Assembly (NCBI RefSeq): GCF_052324685.1 | Contig: NC_135212.1 | Location: forward strand, 25,240,262 to 25,304,261 | Direction of reading: 5' to 3' | Source: Brachyhypopomus gauderio | Lineage: Eukaryota; Chordata; Actinopteri; Gymnotiformes; Hypopomidae | Length of the DNA: 64,000 nucleotides | Position numbers and translations under genes: made by a program | Shown: positions 30,641 through 43,562 of the stretch, piece after piece | Position numbering within the stretch: the first letter of the stretch is position 1 | Layout: each line of letters begins with the position of its first letter | Notes under the pieces: model-generated | The model's input: only the letters and a program-made list of their open reading frames with translations | What the model was told of the DNA's origin: nothing | Databases searched by the model: none

Positions 30641-32787
30641 GCGCTACTGCTGGATGTTTGCATCAACACATCTCATTTCTTCATCATTTGGGAGTCCTGG
30701 AGTTCTTTGATCTCGGTTTTATCTAAGCAGCCGACATTCCTGGCCTTCGGTTCGCAAGTGCCTGTTGCTTTTGGGGCGCAGATGTTTGTAAACACAGCGA
30801 ATTTAGACGACACATGGCTTCTCACACTTAGCCTACTTGGTCATTTGTGCTACCTGTTGTTTCTGGATCCAGATTGTGTGTGAATACGCATGTACTATAA
30901 TAGCCCTACATATAAAAGTTATCTAATGAGCTAACACTGAAATAGCTTGGTCTATTTCTTGATTGAATGTAGACTTGCGGCTCTTTTGAAAAGTGGCATC
31001 GACAAATATGTTAAATACTATGCTTGGGAGCCTGCAGTTTGAGGTGTATATTGCTCTATCCATCCTTTTCTGTAAAGTTTCTAATGGTTGTTCTAAGCAC
31101 CCTTACGGAGTCGAGAGTTTGTCAGTTGGATCAGGCAGTCCAGGCATCAAGCTTCAAGAACTCCACCTAAGGCCAAATGACTAATCTAGCCAGGTGAGGT
31201 GAGGACACTCATAGGATTGCAATGTACACAGGTAGTCAGATTTTCTTTGTTTCCGGTGCTCCTAAAAGTCTTTTTGTGTGTGTACCTGTTCACTACTCGC
31301 TCAGTGGCTCAGGTTGAACTTGGGATGTTGTGGGCTGGTTACACACCTAAACTGAAAGTGTCTCTTAATGGCTTCAGAATAATCTGTCTCTACTGCTAAA
31401 ACCTTTAGATAACACATGACTGACAATGTACCGTAGAACAAAAAGTGCCAGGTTTCCATTTGTCTTCTAGTGGTACAACACTGACACTATGTGGATGACA
31501 TTTGACATAGCTATACAAAGTATGAGAGATTGCATGAGACCTTCTCTAGGCTCTGTATGTTTAGTATCTTCCTCTTTTTCACATTTGTAACAATTTAATG
31601 ACACTTTGAGGTAGCCTAATAAATAGAGTTAAACACTATTATCCCTGCACAGATGTAGTACTGTGTATTCCCTCACTACAGTGAGATGGCTGGTATGGGA
31701 GCAGCATCACTGTCAGTGCTCTTACAGACCCCAGTATACCTCCTCGACTGCAGGATGCAGGACAGTTTTGCCTCTCTGCTTCTGTCATTGCCTGATCAGT
31801 GTGGCTGATGTCATTTAGGCTTATTGAAAGGAGGGAGTATGCTGCATTACTCAAAGGTCAGGAAGAACTACACAAACTAGATCTCAAAAGATCAGGACAG
31901 CATTTAATAGAAAAGTAAGCTTTTTCTATTGCGGGAACATGACATCAGTGAAGGCTTTGAATACCTGAACAAGCTTTGCTGTTGACAGGATACTATGTAG
32001 TCTTACAGACAAAACAAATATTGTACCACACTCATAAGAGAAGACCTTGGTCTTATACATTACTAATCAAATAAACGGGTGCACCATATGGGGGGAGAAA
32101 GGTTATGATTAAGGGCCCATGACTGACAGGGGCCTAAAATGGCTGTAGCAAGGCCAAATTTTCACAGGGCCCCAAAACTCTGATGGCACACCTGCAAATA
32201 AATAATCCTTCAAAACATAATCCACAGTGAACCTATATTGCTGCCATTAATCAGCTGGACAGTAAGACAAACACTGCTGAAGAAAGAGGGCTTTAATAAT
32301 TGGGTTTCAGCTCAAATCATGTCCTGGAGGCATTTCATGCTGAAAATTTAGACCTTTTGCTTCCAGGGTTTATTGGGAACATGAAGCAGAAGTGGATCTG
32401 ACTCGGATCAGATCCTTGACCTGCTAAGGTCTTTGGTTCATATGTGGCTGCCCAGATGGGATCTAATTTAACTGGAACACACCTAAACAATGTTCTACTC
32501 CCTTTTCTAACCACTTCTCATACAGGGAGAGCATCACAGAAAATTCCACATCATTTTCTTTGTTACCATTTTATGTTTTAAAAAGGGATACTTCTGATTC
32601 TACATTTGTTAAATTGGGCATGTTATCCACAAACAGCTACAAAAGTTTGTATTTTAGTGCAACATCTCTTATTGGTCACAAAGTCAGCCAGAAGAGGCAG
32701 AGTGCAGTTGATGGGGCCAAAGAGGAATGTAGGATCAAGGGACAATAGATGTAGTCCATCCGCTATCTGGGCCTCCTCATCTATTCA
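30641..32787. other. Spacer between CD151 and the 3' end of TALDO1
   Basis: No coding signal that I trust. The part next to 32787 should hold the TALDO1 3' untranslated region. No tandem repeats or transposon termini were seen. Confidence 0.4.
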
Positions 32788-33903
32788 TTACGGTCCGTTC
32801 TTCACATTAAGTATCTTCTCCTGAGAAAGGCAGAGGAGAGGAGGGAGAAAAAAAAAAAAATAATAAAATAAAAAAAGAGTCATTACCATAATACTGGAGA
32901 GGTTACAAATAGGACTGCTATATATGCAGACAAAACAGTATTATAATTGACAGATTACCAATTACCCATTTGAACCATACACCACCTTTTAAAATAGGCC
33001 ACTAAATGAATAATCTGTAGTCCTTTCTCAGTTTATTTTTGGGTTAGAATTGGAGAAATCTCCATAAATAATTCAGTAAAATGCACATGATGAAAGGAAA
33101 TAATTTAGTTACTGGCTAAGAACCAATTGTGACTTTACATCTGTACATCATGCATTTCAACACCTTAATCATGCTTTCAAGTTTCACTGCATCAGCAGCA
33201 AATTTCCGGATGCCATCAGAGAGCTTCTCCACAGCCATGCGGTCTTCATTGTGAAGCCAGCGGAAAGTCTTCTCATCCAGGTGCAGCTGCTCCAGATCAC
33301 TAGACTTTGCTACATAGACCCAAACAAACCAGGCACTCCATAACTCCAATGTGGTAACAGCTTATGAAAGCACTTTGACAAAGCAGACAGATGTTGCAAC
33401 ATGCAGAAACCCACCTCCTTTTGGAGTGAGAGTGCAGGACACTGAACTGTTATCCTCGCTAAGTTCTCCCAGCAGCCCTGGCGAGATGGTGAGCAGATCG
33501 CAACCAGCCAGAGCCTTCACCTGTCCAGTGTTCCTGAAGGATGCACCCATAACTACTGTACTATAGTCAAATTTTTTATAGTAATTGTAGATCTTCTTTA
33601 CACTCAGGACACCTGTGTAGTGGGATAAAAGTCATTTAACAATATGGCACACACATCGGCACATTCACAACGAGCATGTTCCTCTATAGCATCAGCCATT
33701 ATATGGTCAGTTACCTGGGTCCTCATGTGGCTCATAGCTCTTGCAGTCAGTGTTCTCTTTGTACCAATCTAGGATTCGCCCAACGAAGGGTGAGATGAGG
33801 GTGACCTGAGCCTCAGCACAAGCCACCGCCTGAGCGAAGGAGAACAGAAGGGTCATGTTGCAATGAATGCCATGTTTCTCCTCCAGCTCCCTGAAAGAGA
33901 GAG

Positions 33904-33939
<36 letters not shown>

Positions 33940-36127
33940 AATGCATGTTTGAAATATGAATGTAGACCAATTTTATTTACATAAAAGTATACATGACGCA
34001 TACATACATACATACCGACCAGCCTGAATTCCCTCCCATGTGGAGGACAGCTTGATGAGCACACGCTCTTTACTCACTCCTGCCTCCTCATACAGGGAGA
34101 TGAGCCTCTGAGCACGAGCCACCATCGCATCTTTGTCAAATGACAGCCTGAAAGTTAATAAAGAAGTTGATGAATATAAAGCAGCCATGCACATTTCCCT
34201 TATGGCCATTTAGGGAATGTCATTTTCTTAGATCAAATAGGAAGAACTCTGTGGTACCTTGCATCCACTTCTGTGGAGACTCTACCAGGGATGATCTTCA
34301 GGATCTCAAGCCCAAAGTTGACAAAAAGTTTGTCCATAGTGTTGGTTACTTGCTCCTCCTCAGTCCTATAAAAATAAATAGAATCCTAGTCACAATCATA
34401 TAATGTGTTCCTAATCTATTAATTATTTTGATACTATATGAGCAGAATTCATACCCGCCGCTGGCGATGCCATATTTTATTGCCTGGTCCACCAGCTGTT
34501 GGTAAGTGGGCATCTTGGCTGCTGCCAGGATGAGAGAGGGGTTTGTTGTAGCATCCTGGGGCTTATATGCTTCGATGGCTGCAGAAGGAGGAAAATATAA
34601 AATTTTAGAGCAAGTTTCAAGTAGCTACTCTGTATGGCTTTCAATATTTTTTGTATACAAAGTTGGAAATGTCATGATTCAATACCATGTCTGAGTAACA
34701 AAATTAAGAGGGGGAAAGTCTTTGCCAATTCTCACTTATAAAAACTGTTCCCTTACTATTTTTCTTTAGCCCAACATGTCTGACTGCACGTTTACACAAT
34801 CAGACCCAGATGTTCAGTATCCATCAATATTACATTACATCAACAGATCATGTACACACATCAGCAGTCTGAATTGTTACATCTTTGCACAAATCAATGT
34901 GCCACTCAATTCAGACAGCTTTAAAAGTGGAATCAGTCTGTTTGCATACTCCGTGTTAGCCAAGGATTAAAAAGGTAAAGAAATCTTTGCTATCAAATTA
35001 CAATCTTTTAAGGAATACACCACAATTGTCGCCCATATCCCTGGACAGGACATCTGATCTTGAGGCAAAATGCCAGATAGGACTTGATGCTTTAATGGTA
35101 TTGGTCACAGGCTGATACACACCTACAACATAGTTCTCGTCCGTTTCGTCACACTGACTTTGCAGAAATGAGGAAATATTTGCCTTGCATCAGACCATGA
35201 ACAAAGACTGAACTGTTTCAACCCCCCTTGCAAAAACTCACTCAATGTAAAGCATGACTTAATCAGCTAACTCCCTACCTCCTACTTGCCAGACTTTAAT
35301 CCAAGTCAATGAAAGAAAATTAAGACGTTTCCCATAAATCAATACTTTTACTGACCGCACCATTCGATAAAACAAATTATTGATAACTTGGTTTGGCCTG
35401 GGCAACTACACCCAATTTTAATTAAAGAAAGAACAGCTTTCATAGAATCTGTACTAACATTTCAGCTATACTTCAACAGCTAGGCACATATTTAAGCGCC
35501 AGGGCAGTCATCGCAGAACATGCCTAGCAGTTGACCGTGCTAATCCTCGGACGTGTCTAGCTGGCCAACCTCGAACTTCTGGACCAGACACCGACACAAA
35601 CACTACTGTCCAGCTAGCTAAAGCTAGACGACTAGCTAGTTAACTGGACAATAAAACGACATATGACCGACCAACAACACTGAAGACGATACACTTGTAC
35701 AAGTGTGTGAATTGCCCTCTGACTGACTAATGCTAAATGTTCCTCAAGTTTGAACTTAGCCAGCCAGTGTCCATTCGATTCTGAAAGAGTTAGCAAACAA
35801 CCAGCTAGCTGTTTTTAGGGATAGTTAGCTAAAATAATCAACAGCTATCTCGACCCCACCCCCGCAATCAACCAAGGTATCTAACTATCTAGCCCCGCTG
35901 AATAAATCAATGACAGAACGTACAGGAGTGACAGCAACCGTTTAACTGCTAGCTAGCGACGTTAGCCACCTAGCGGCTAGCTAACCGTGACCACTGCTGA
36001 AGACTATCGGACGTAAGGTAGTTCGGTCACCGTTGAAATCGCCGGTGTCCGCGACGACGACCGTGTACTTCTTCAGCTGGTCCAGCGCACACTCCATCTT
36101 CCGTCGTTTGTCCGGCGACACAGACAT
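32788..36127 (-). CDS. taldo1: Transaldolase, eight coding exons
   Basis: The coding exons, in transcript order, are 36127-36031, 34578-34455, 34365-34258, 34147-34016, 33890-33715, 33612-33415, 33309-33164 and 32820-32788. All introns are GT..AG and the phases join perfectly. The 1,014 bases encode 337 residues, equal to human TALDO1. The enzyme moves a dihydroxyacetone unit from sedoheptulose 7-phosphate to glyceraldehyde 3-phosphate in the non-oxidative pentose phosphate pathway, in the cytosol. Visible motifs are: an N-terminal [36 protein letters not shown], with the Schiff-base lysine at exactly residue 142; [53 protein letters not shown]; and [23 protein letters not shown]. The last exon has only ten sense codons ([10 protein letters not shown]). 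Intron 1 is about 1.45 kb. Confidence 0.97.
33906..33937. repeat. (CA)16 tract before TALDO1 exon 5
   Basis: On the transcript strand this is (TG)16 followed by TTCTCTCTCTTTCAG, ending at the acceptor of exon 5 (33890). The TG repeat thus forms part of the acceptor region. Confidence 0.95.
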
Positions 36128-36290
36128 GATACGTGAGAACCGAGGCCCTTTTTATACCGACGCGCGTGAGCTGGCGAGAAGTTCAAGTTCACGTGGACGT
36201 AGAAGCGCGCGGCGTGAGCGAGCGGAACCGGGAAGAGCGGTTCCGCGAAAAGATGTTACGTTTTCAACAGGAACAATTGTACAAGTTAAT
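36128..36290 (-). promoter_or_regulatory. taldo1: TALDO1 5' region with CpG cluster
   Basis: The 150 bases upstream of the TALDO1 ATG are rich in CpG (for example CGACGCGCGTGAG and AGAAGCGCGCGGCG), in contrast to the AT-rich flanks. This fits the short 5' untranslated region and core promoter of a housekeeping gene. The plus-strand open frames here have no domain and are judged chance. Next to it at 36293-36345 is an ATCC/ATTC short repeat. Confidence 0.5.
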
Positions 36291-36861
36291 CCATCTATCC
36301 ATCCATCCATCCATTCATTCATTTATTAATTCGTTCGTTTGTTTGTTTACTTAAGCATTTACACACTTTACAGACTTTATTAGACCAATATGAAATCTGT
36401 CTTAACTTAAAATACAGAATGAAAATACATTAGTAGATTAAAACCAAGTAATTGTGAAATAAGAGAGGTCACGTTACGCAGTTTTAACTAGTTGCGCTTT
36501 TTTCTTGACCACTAGACGGAAGCATTGTACTTATTATGAGATCCGCATGTTTAAATCCGTTTTTTTTCCTAAAAACAACGCAATGTTATACGAGGCGAGC
36601 ACGTTCTTTCTGCTGAATGTTCCATGGCCCTCAGAGACATTGGGAAACGAGTGAAAGAACAGAAAAAGAAGAAGAGTTTGCAAGTTTTCACTCTAACATC
36701 TCATTAATAACACTGAACAGTGGACACAGGGCAGAATATACAAGGTTTTCCTACAAAAGGTAAGGCTATTATTGATCTGCAATTTTTTGTATGTTTTATC
36801 ATTGTAAAATATGTCATTCAGTAGCTGGAAATGGAGTGCTGATGTATTTCATATTTTTTTT

Positions 36862-36940
<79 letters not shown>

Positions 36941-38827
36941 TGAGTGAGAGAGAGAGAAAGAGAGAAAGAGTGAGAGAGAGATATATATCCACTATGGAGT
37001 TAGTACAGTTTCATCATGGACTAGAAGGGAACAAGGTTGTGTGCTCCATGTACCAAGAAAATAGGATTTATTGTAAAGCTCCTTGCAGACAATATGGAAA
37101 CTGGGAAATTGAAGCTGAACAAACACTGACAGATTCATCTCCTCTCTTCCATGTTGTGTGCATCTAAACCATTAGTCTATTGTAATCATATCTTTACAAT
37201 ATTCCCGATGCACTGTAACAGTGGCAGTGTACGGGTTGGTGGGGAAAGAGAACAAAAAAGTACTTTAAATGGGTGAGAATTTGCTTCTAGAATCTGATGG
37301 AACATATAAATAAACTTACCAGAAGAGAAAAACATTTCAACATTCCCGAAATTCCTGTTGGACGTCCCTCCCTGAGTTCACCACATAAGCCTGCCAACCA
37401 GCTAGCCAGCAAGAAACAAGTGTTTAACTGTGTGTATGGGCGTAGGGGAGAAAACATTGCTTTATGCTATATTTGGCCCTGGTGTGTCTGGTAAAAACCT
37501 AGTCTACCAGTACAAAGGCAAACTCTGTTGCTGAGGGTTAGAGATCCAACTGACTTGAGGGCTGTTCATGAGTACAAATACGGTTTGTGTTGTTAGGAAT
37601 GATCAGAGTGATACTTCCAGTCAAATACAAAGGTGACACTTTTATTCCAAACTCAAAATGGCTCAGCTTTTATTAATCTAAAATATAAACATATTGGTAT
37701 TGTGGCTTTTACAACCAGAGCTTGCTTCTGATGTCAGTTTCAGCATGTTTTCACCTTATATATTTTTAGTTTTTTTTTTGCCATCTGAATCAGCAGGGTC
37801 ACCTGGCTGCTTTTGAGGCTACTAAGCTAAGTGGCAAAAATATTGAGTTAACAGATTGGGACTCACTGAAGGAGACAGTTGCTGATATGAGTGGGTTTAC
37901 ACATTATATGACATCCAGACAGATCCATGTTTTTTTTTCATAACCAGAAACTATAGTTTAATAAGAGGATTCAAGCCACACTCTGGAAGACCGGCTTTCC
38001 TATTGGTGTATTAGGAGCTGTTCAAAATATCTAGATATACAGCGCCAAAAGTACACAGACTAATTTAGAAGGTCTATACAGCAAACACAGAGCTTCAACA
38101 CACTAGTGCTGATGTAAAGCAGGCACGTTGAGGTCTACAGGCCATAGGGAATTACACACAAGCCCAAGCCCGAGCCCAAGACTGCACAAGGTATAACTGA
38201 TACCTCACACCCCAACACCCTTAACAATTTTATAATGCCCACTTTGATAATTAAATAAGGAAACCGTCACCAAAAATTCTGAGTGAACAAAGCAAATTCA
38301 TATTTCAGGTAACTGAGCAAGACGTAGGATGCCTCAGGAGGTAAAATCCTCTGTTCTTCTAAAGTGGCAGGATGTGATGGGTTACAGTCCAGGTTATAGC
38401 CAGCTGAAAACCTGTGCCTGACAGCAGGTGGGTGTCTTCACAGAAATCATCAGCCCATCCTGTCAGTCTAGGGTGTTTCAAGAAGACAACCATCATCTCT
38501 GTTCCCAAAATGACCAACAATAACATGCTTAAATGACTACCATTCTATAGCACTCATAGTAGTTCCCATAAATCACCTGGAAAACTTGTTGCATTTCCTT
38601 GTCTCCTGATATTTCTGTACATGTCACGGTCAGACTGATACTTATGTGCAGATGTTCACTGCAGCTCATTCCTACTTAAGCTCATCATTTAACTTCATCT
38701 TATCAACACCATCTGTGACTGGACTTTTATTTTCTTGACAGCAAGAACGCAGGTGGGAGTCAAATTTGATCACCCTGAGCACCGGAGTCACACAGGACTG
38801 CAGTCCAAACCCAAGGCTCCGTATTCA
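36291..38827. other. Non-coding stretch with (TG)37 microsatellite
   Basis: A 75-base TG tract runs from 36864 to 36938 and passes into GA-rich sequence to about 36980. A possible non-coding plus-strand exon ends at CTACAAAAG followed by GTAAGG near 36759; see the findings. From about 37500 to 38820 I see nothing recognisable. Confidence 0.4.
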
Positions 38828-38835
38828 CTTATGAC

Positions 38836-39672
38836 CAGTGTTGCGAATAACACAGTTAAAAATAACGGTGTTAGGTAACGGCTAACAGTAAAGGGGGTGG
38901 ACCCCTGCCCAGGCTAGTGAGGAGTAACAGATCTCAATAGGTCACAGTTCTCGGTGTAACACCTGTTTAACTTAACAAGTCAGTAAGCGATTGGCTAAGG
39001 CAGCGTTATGGTAGCCAATCAAAACCAGTGTTTTTACACGCATGCCGAAGCACACCAGTGACACACGACACAAACGGAGAAGAGGCAGAAATGGCGAGTC
39101 GGGAGCAAGCCGAAGGAAAATTAGCATTTTCAAGGTGGCGAAAATACTTGAAGTTCCTTGAAAATACTTGAAGTTCCTGAATGTCTACCAGACTGGGTAT
39201 TTGATTTATTTAATTAAGAATAGAGGTTTTATTGTTAAGTTTACTTCTGTTGTGAACAAACCAGTTGTCTCAGGTTGAGAGAATTTAATTTATTTATTTT
39301 AATTTGATAGATGTAAATGCACTTTATATAGTGTAACTGTTTACTTTTGCTTATGTTTTTTTTTTTTTTTTTTACAAAGATTTGGGATTTTAAAGGATTT
39401 TATCCTGCACTGGTCTGTGGATGTGCAATAAATATCAAAAGTTAAACACCTTTCTGATCTACTCATTTCAACTGACTGTGAAAATTGCTTTTTCAAACAA
39501 TCCTTATTCATTGGCATATAACTTTTTTTTAACTGTAATGCATATAGTTACTTTCCCTGGTAACGAGTTACTTTTACAATAGAGTAATTCAGTTACTAAC
39601 TCAGTTACTTTTTTGAACAAATAGTGAGTAACTATAACTAATAACTTTTTTAAAGTAGTGTTCCCAACACTG
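38836..39672 (+). mobile_element. Non-autonomous hAT transposon with perfect 8-bp target duplication
   Basis: The element is 837 bp between identical 8-base flanks CTTATGAC (38828-38835 and 39673-39680), the target-site length of hAT elements. The termini are CAGTGTTGCGAA and its inverse TTCCCAACACTG, a hAT-type CAGTGTTG end. Sub-terminal runs of GTTACTAACT-like words are also typical. Inside, an ATG at about 39091 opens a short frame (MASREQAEGKLAFSRWRKYL) that resembles the start of a hAT transposase and stops soon after, so this is an internally deleted copy. A 20-base stretch GAAAATACTTGAAGTTCC is duplicated in tandem near 39142-39180. Confidence 0.9.
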
Positions 39673-40903
39673 CTTATGACATAGCAAGACGGGATAACAA
39701 CATCTTCAAATTCGCAGATACCACAGTCATCGTTCTTATCAGCAACAACGATGAGTCTGCATATCTTTGGTGCAGCAAAAACAACCTTGTGATAAATGCC
39801 GTAAAACAAAAAATGATTGGGTTTGATGAGATTTGACCCTAACCCTAACCCTTCTTCTGTAATACTGTTGAAAGTAGCACAACAGGAGAGATCATTGTCT
39901 GGTACGGTAACACTACAGTACAGGAGTGAAGAGCTGTACAAACAGCCACACCAAATGACCCACTCTGCTTTTACTACAGTTGAGTCCATTGGCACTTGCA
40001 GAACAACACCGTCATGCTGTGTTATCAGGGCTCTTTGCTGTGCAGTGCATCAGCGTGTATACGCAGTACATACTGCAGATATGCCTTCAGTATGCCTTCA
40101 TCTGTGTGTTTTAGAAAGACTATATGAAATAACCTTAATGACATTTATTAGAAACTTGCTTTCCTTGCCAAATAACACACTTTTTATAATATCACATTTT
40201 GTACCTGTTCTTTACAACAGAATTCTGTTGCAAGGCAGAATTCTTGACTAGACAGAGGAAGCCAACAAATTCAGGCAGTGCCACTGTACTATATAAGCAA
40301 TCTCTCTAGGGACTGGTGTTAATTGCAGCAGTGATCAAGGTCACAATAATAAACAAAACCCATATTTAAACACACTAATATATCGAAAAACAGAAGACAG
40401 GGAATCCCTAAGAAAACAAACCTCAGTCCTAACAAAATGACTCCCACTCTCTATTATGAGTACGCATGGACAATTATACACTACGTACAAATTTACACCA
40501 GTAATCAAGTTGAAAGGGAAAAGCAAGCTCAGAGTACAGTATAATACAGACTCCAAGTCAAACACAGTATGAACAGTCTAAAGGGTGTCTCAAGTTTCAC
40601 ACATCACGAAAGCCACAGTACAATAGCATACACAAAGGGAGCACAGAGAAGCAGATTGCCCCATCTTCTTTTGGTGGGGCTCTTTCAAGAGCTGGTTGGC
40701 AGACTTGAAGCACTGGAAAGGAGCAGAATCCTGTGGGTTGAGGTGAAAACCAGGCACTGGAACTGAACATTGGACCTGGAACAGGGGCAAAAGATACAAC
40801 ACATACGTGGAAACCTCAAAATAACAGTGTGCAATACAATTCAATATAGCAAATGTTAGGGAACCGTAGAAAAATGTGCTGAAATTAGTTGGACTGAGGA
40901 CTG

Positions 40904-41026
40904 GCGACCTGCCCATGGTGTACCCTGCCTTCGCCTGGAGTTGCTGGGATTGGCTCCAGCCCCCCCGTGACCCAGACTAGCGGGATTGAGCGGTTCGTAT
41001 AATGAATGAATGAATGAATAGTTGGA
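40904..41026. repeat. Interspersed repeat fragment
   Basis: GCCCATGGTGTACCCTGCCT followed by GGGATTGGCTCCAGCC and AATGAATGAATGAATG is the reverse-orientation counterpart of words in the repeat at 43230-43340 (GGGTACACCATGGGC, GGCTGGAGTCAATCCC). It is evidently the same family, truncated. Confidence 0.7.
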
Positions 41027-41837
41027 CTGAAAAGGGGTTACAAAGATTCCTAAAGATTATAGAGTTAAATTAATCCGCAGTAAATTGGTAAAGAAAGAGG
41101 AAATTCAGCACTGTTACTACTCTAGCATCAGATCAATCCACATATGCGCTGTAGAATCCTCAAACAAGTGACAGTCATTTCTAGGAGTTGAGCCAGTATC
41201 ATTGATAGTGTGGTATGATGATCAGGTATAGTCAAAAAGATCTCACAAACTGCACAGAAACAAATGTAATATGGATGGATATATAGATGTAAGGCTGGCC
41301 TATTGCTGAAAACAAAAAGAAATAACAAAACAAAAATCCACATTGACTAACCCAATAAGAACTGACTATCCTTCACCAAAGAAAAGACACACACGTCCCC
41401 ATCTCCCTGCATAATCAAAACAGCCACAATCCCCAAACACAACATGCAGCAGCCAACCCTGCCCATGGTGCACTCTAGAAACAGGGAGCAAATAACTGTA
41501 CAAAAATTTACAGTAGCAATGGTACAAAAAGCGCGGTGCAGAATCATAGTACGAAGAACACATACATTTCAAATGAGCAAAACACAGAACAACAAGCTAA
41601 GCGATCAGTAGAGCACATGAAAGCCAAAGTGAGGAGAGTGCTTCCAGGTCGCAGTTCACGGTGTGTCGGGGTGTCAAGGAACAAATTACATCATCAGGCA
41701 GGAATCGGGGACCATGGAAGAGTATGACCTTCATGTAGAAGACACAGGAATCACAGGGAATAGGAATCACACGGGATGGGAATAATGCCTGAAACACTGG
41801 GAACAAAACACAAGCAACCCACCCACATACACAGACG

Positions 41838-41946
<109 letters not shown>

Positions 41947-43229
41947 GCACGTGCACAAACACACACACACAGTCGCACACATAAGATGAAAGTCGACACA
42001 TGAGGTATTAGGTAAGTTAAGCTATGCCTTGCACTCAGTAACATGGATTTATGAGACTACCGTGCTGAACAAGAGTAGTATTCAATGGGAACACCACTGG
42101 GACACCACTGCTCTCCATAGAAACAATGCTGGCCATCTTGTGTTCACTAAATACCACTAAAATGACCTACTGGAGTGATGTTCTGAACATAATGGAGGCA
42201 AAAGTTGAACTTTTGACAAATGCATGCAGCATGTATATACCAAAACATCAAATACTCAGTCTAACTGTGAAGAAATGTGAAGGGAATATAACCATGTGGG
42301 ATAGCTTCACTGCCTCAGGGATCGAATTGCTTGCAATCATTGAAGGACCAATAAGTCTCAAGATGTGAAGCAATTCTACAGCAGAGTCTAAGAGTCTAAG
42401 GGCATCTGTCTGTGATCTTAATCTCAAAAGAGTTTTGGTCATGCAGCATGATGATGAAAATAAGTCATGAAAATAATCCAAACTAAAGTAAACCAATTCA
42501 CTTAAACACAAGAAGTTCTGAATGGCCGTGTCCTGACCTCAATCTTGCTGTGAGGCAGGTTTTTCAATCTAAAAAAAAAAAACACTGATACACTTCCACT
42601 GTAGTGGATATGTCAGAAGCTCTTTTAACTGCTGTGTATTGATCCACAACTGCAGAAAGCCATCTAAAAATTGTAATCTTTCTGATTCTTGTGAAGTGGG
42701 ACAAAACACGAAGCAATGTATTTTTTATTTAAAACGTGCCTGTTAGCTCGACGTGCATCTTATAGCTCGGGCTTATAAGATGTATAGTGACTCCTAACTT
42801 TAACAAGAATGATAAATAGGCCCAGCAACAGTGACTTCAGTACACATAGTGTAAAATGTATAAGCATTACAGTATACTTTTGTCTATACATTTCCTACAG
42901 TAAAACACATTCTTGTTAGGAGACACCTTACATTTTTACTTATGATTTAGAATTCTTTGGTATTTGGAATTAGCGTCAATTGGTTCTGGAGTCCTTGTGG
43001 CTGTGGTGGTTCATTTTGGTTGAAGGGTAATTACTGTGGGGTAGCTGTGTTTGTGGCATATTTTGCAGGGTTTGGGGGAACAGGGTGGAAAGACTGGAAG
43101 AGGGAGGGTTGTCTATGGACTATTAATGGGGAAGTTTTTGAGCAGTATTTGCTGCCTGTTGTCTAATTTTGGTTGAAAAGTATTTAGCTTTGGGGTATTT
43201 GTTTTTTATACTATGTCTACATTATTACA

Positions 43230-43562
43230 AATATTCATTCATTCATCTTCTGTCTGGGATTAAGTGTCGCTAGTCAGGGTCACGGGGGGCTGGAGTCAAT
43301 CCCAGCATCTCTGGGTGAAGGCAGGGTACACCATGGGCAAAGCACCAGTCCACCACATGGTCAACACACACACACGGGCAATTTAGAGTGATCAATTAAC
43401 CTACCATGCATGTCTTTGGACTGTGGGAGGAAACTGGAGTACCCAGAGAAAACCCACACAGGCACAGGGAGAACATGCAAACTCCACACAGAGCACCCCG
43501 GACCGAGAATCGAACCCAGACCGCCTTGCTGTGAGGCGAGCGTGCTAACCACCATGCTGCCA
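43230..43562 (+). repeat. Widespread teleost interspersed repeat
   Basis: It contains, in order, ATTCATTCATTCATC, CACGGGGGGCTGGAGTCAAT, GCAGGGTACACCATGG, TGTGGGAGGAAACTGGAGTA, GGGAGAACATGCAAACTCCA and CGTGCTAACCACCATGCTGC. I recognise this word series as a very common interspersed repeat of fish genomes. I do not assign its class. It is flanked by AT-rich sequence. Confidence 0.85.

Noticed and set aside
33116-33164. Alternative TALDO1 C-terminus by reading through the exon 7 donor
   Set aside because: The downstream exon at 32788-32820 restores a conserved-looking ending and the exact family length of 337 residues.
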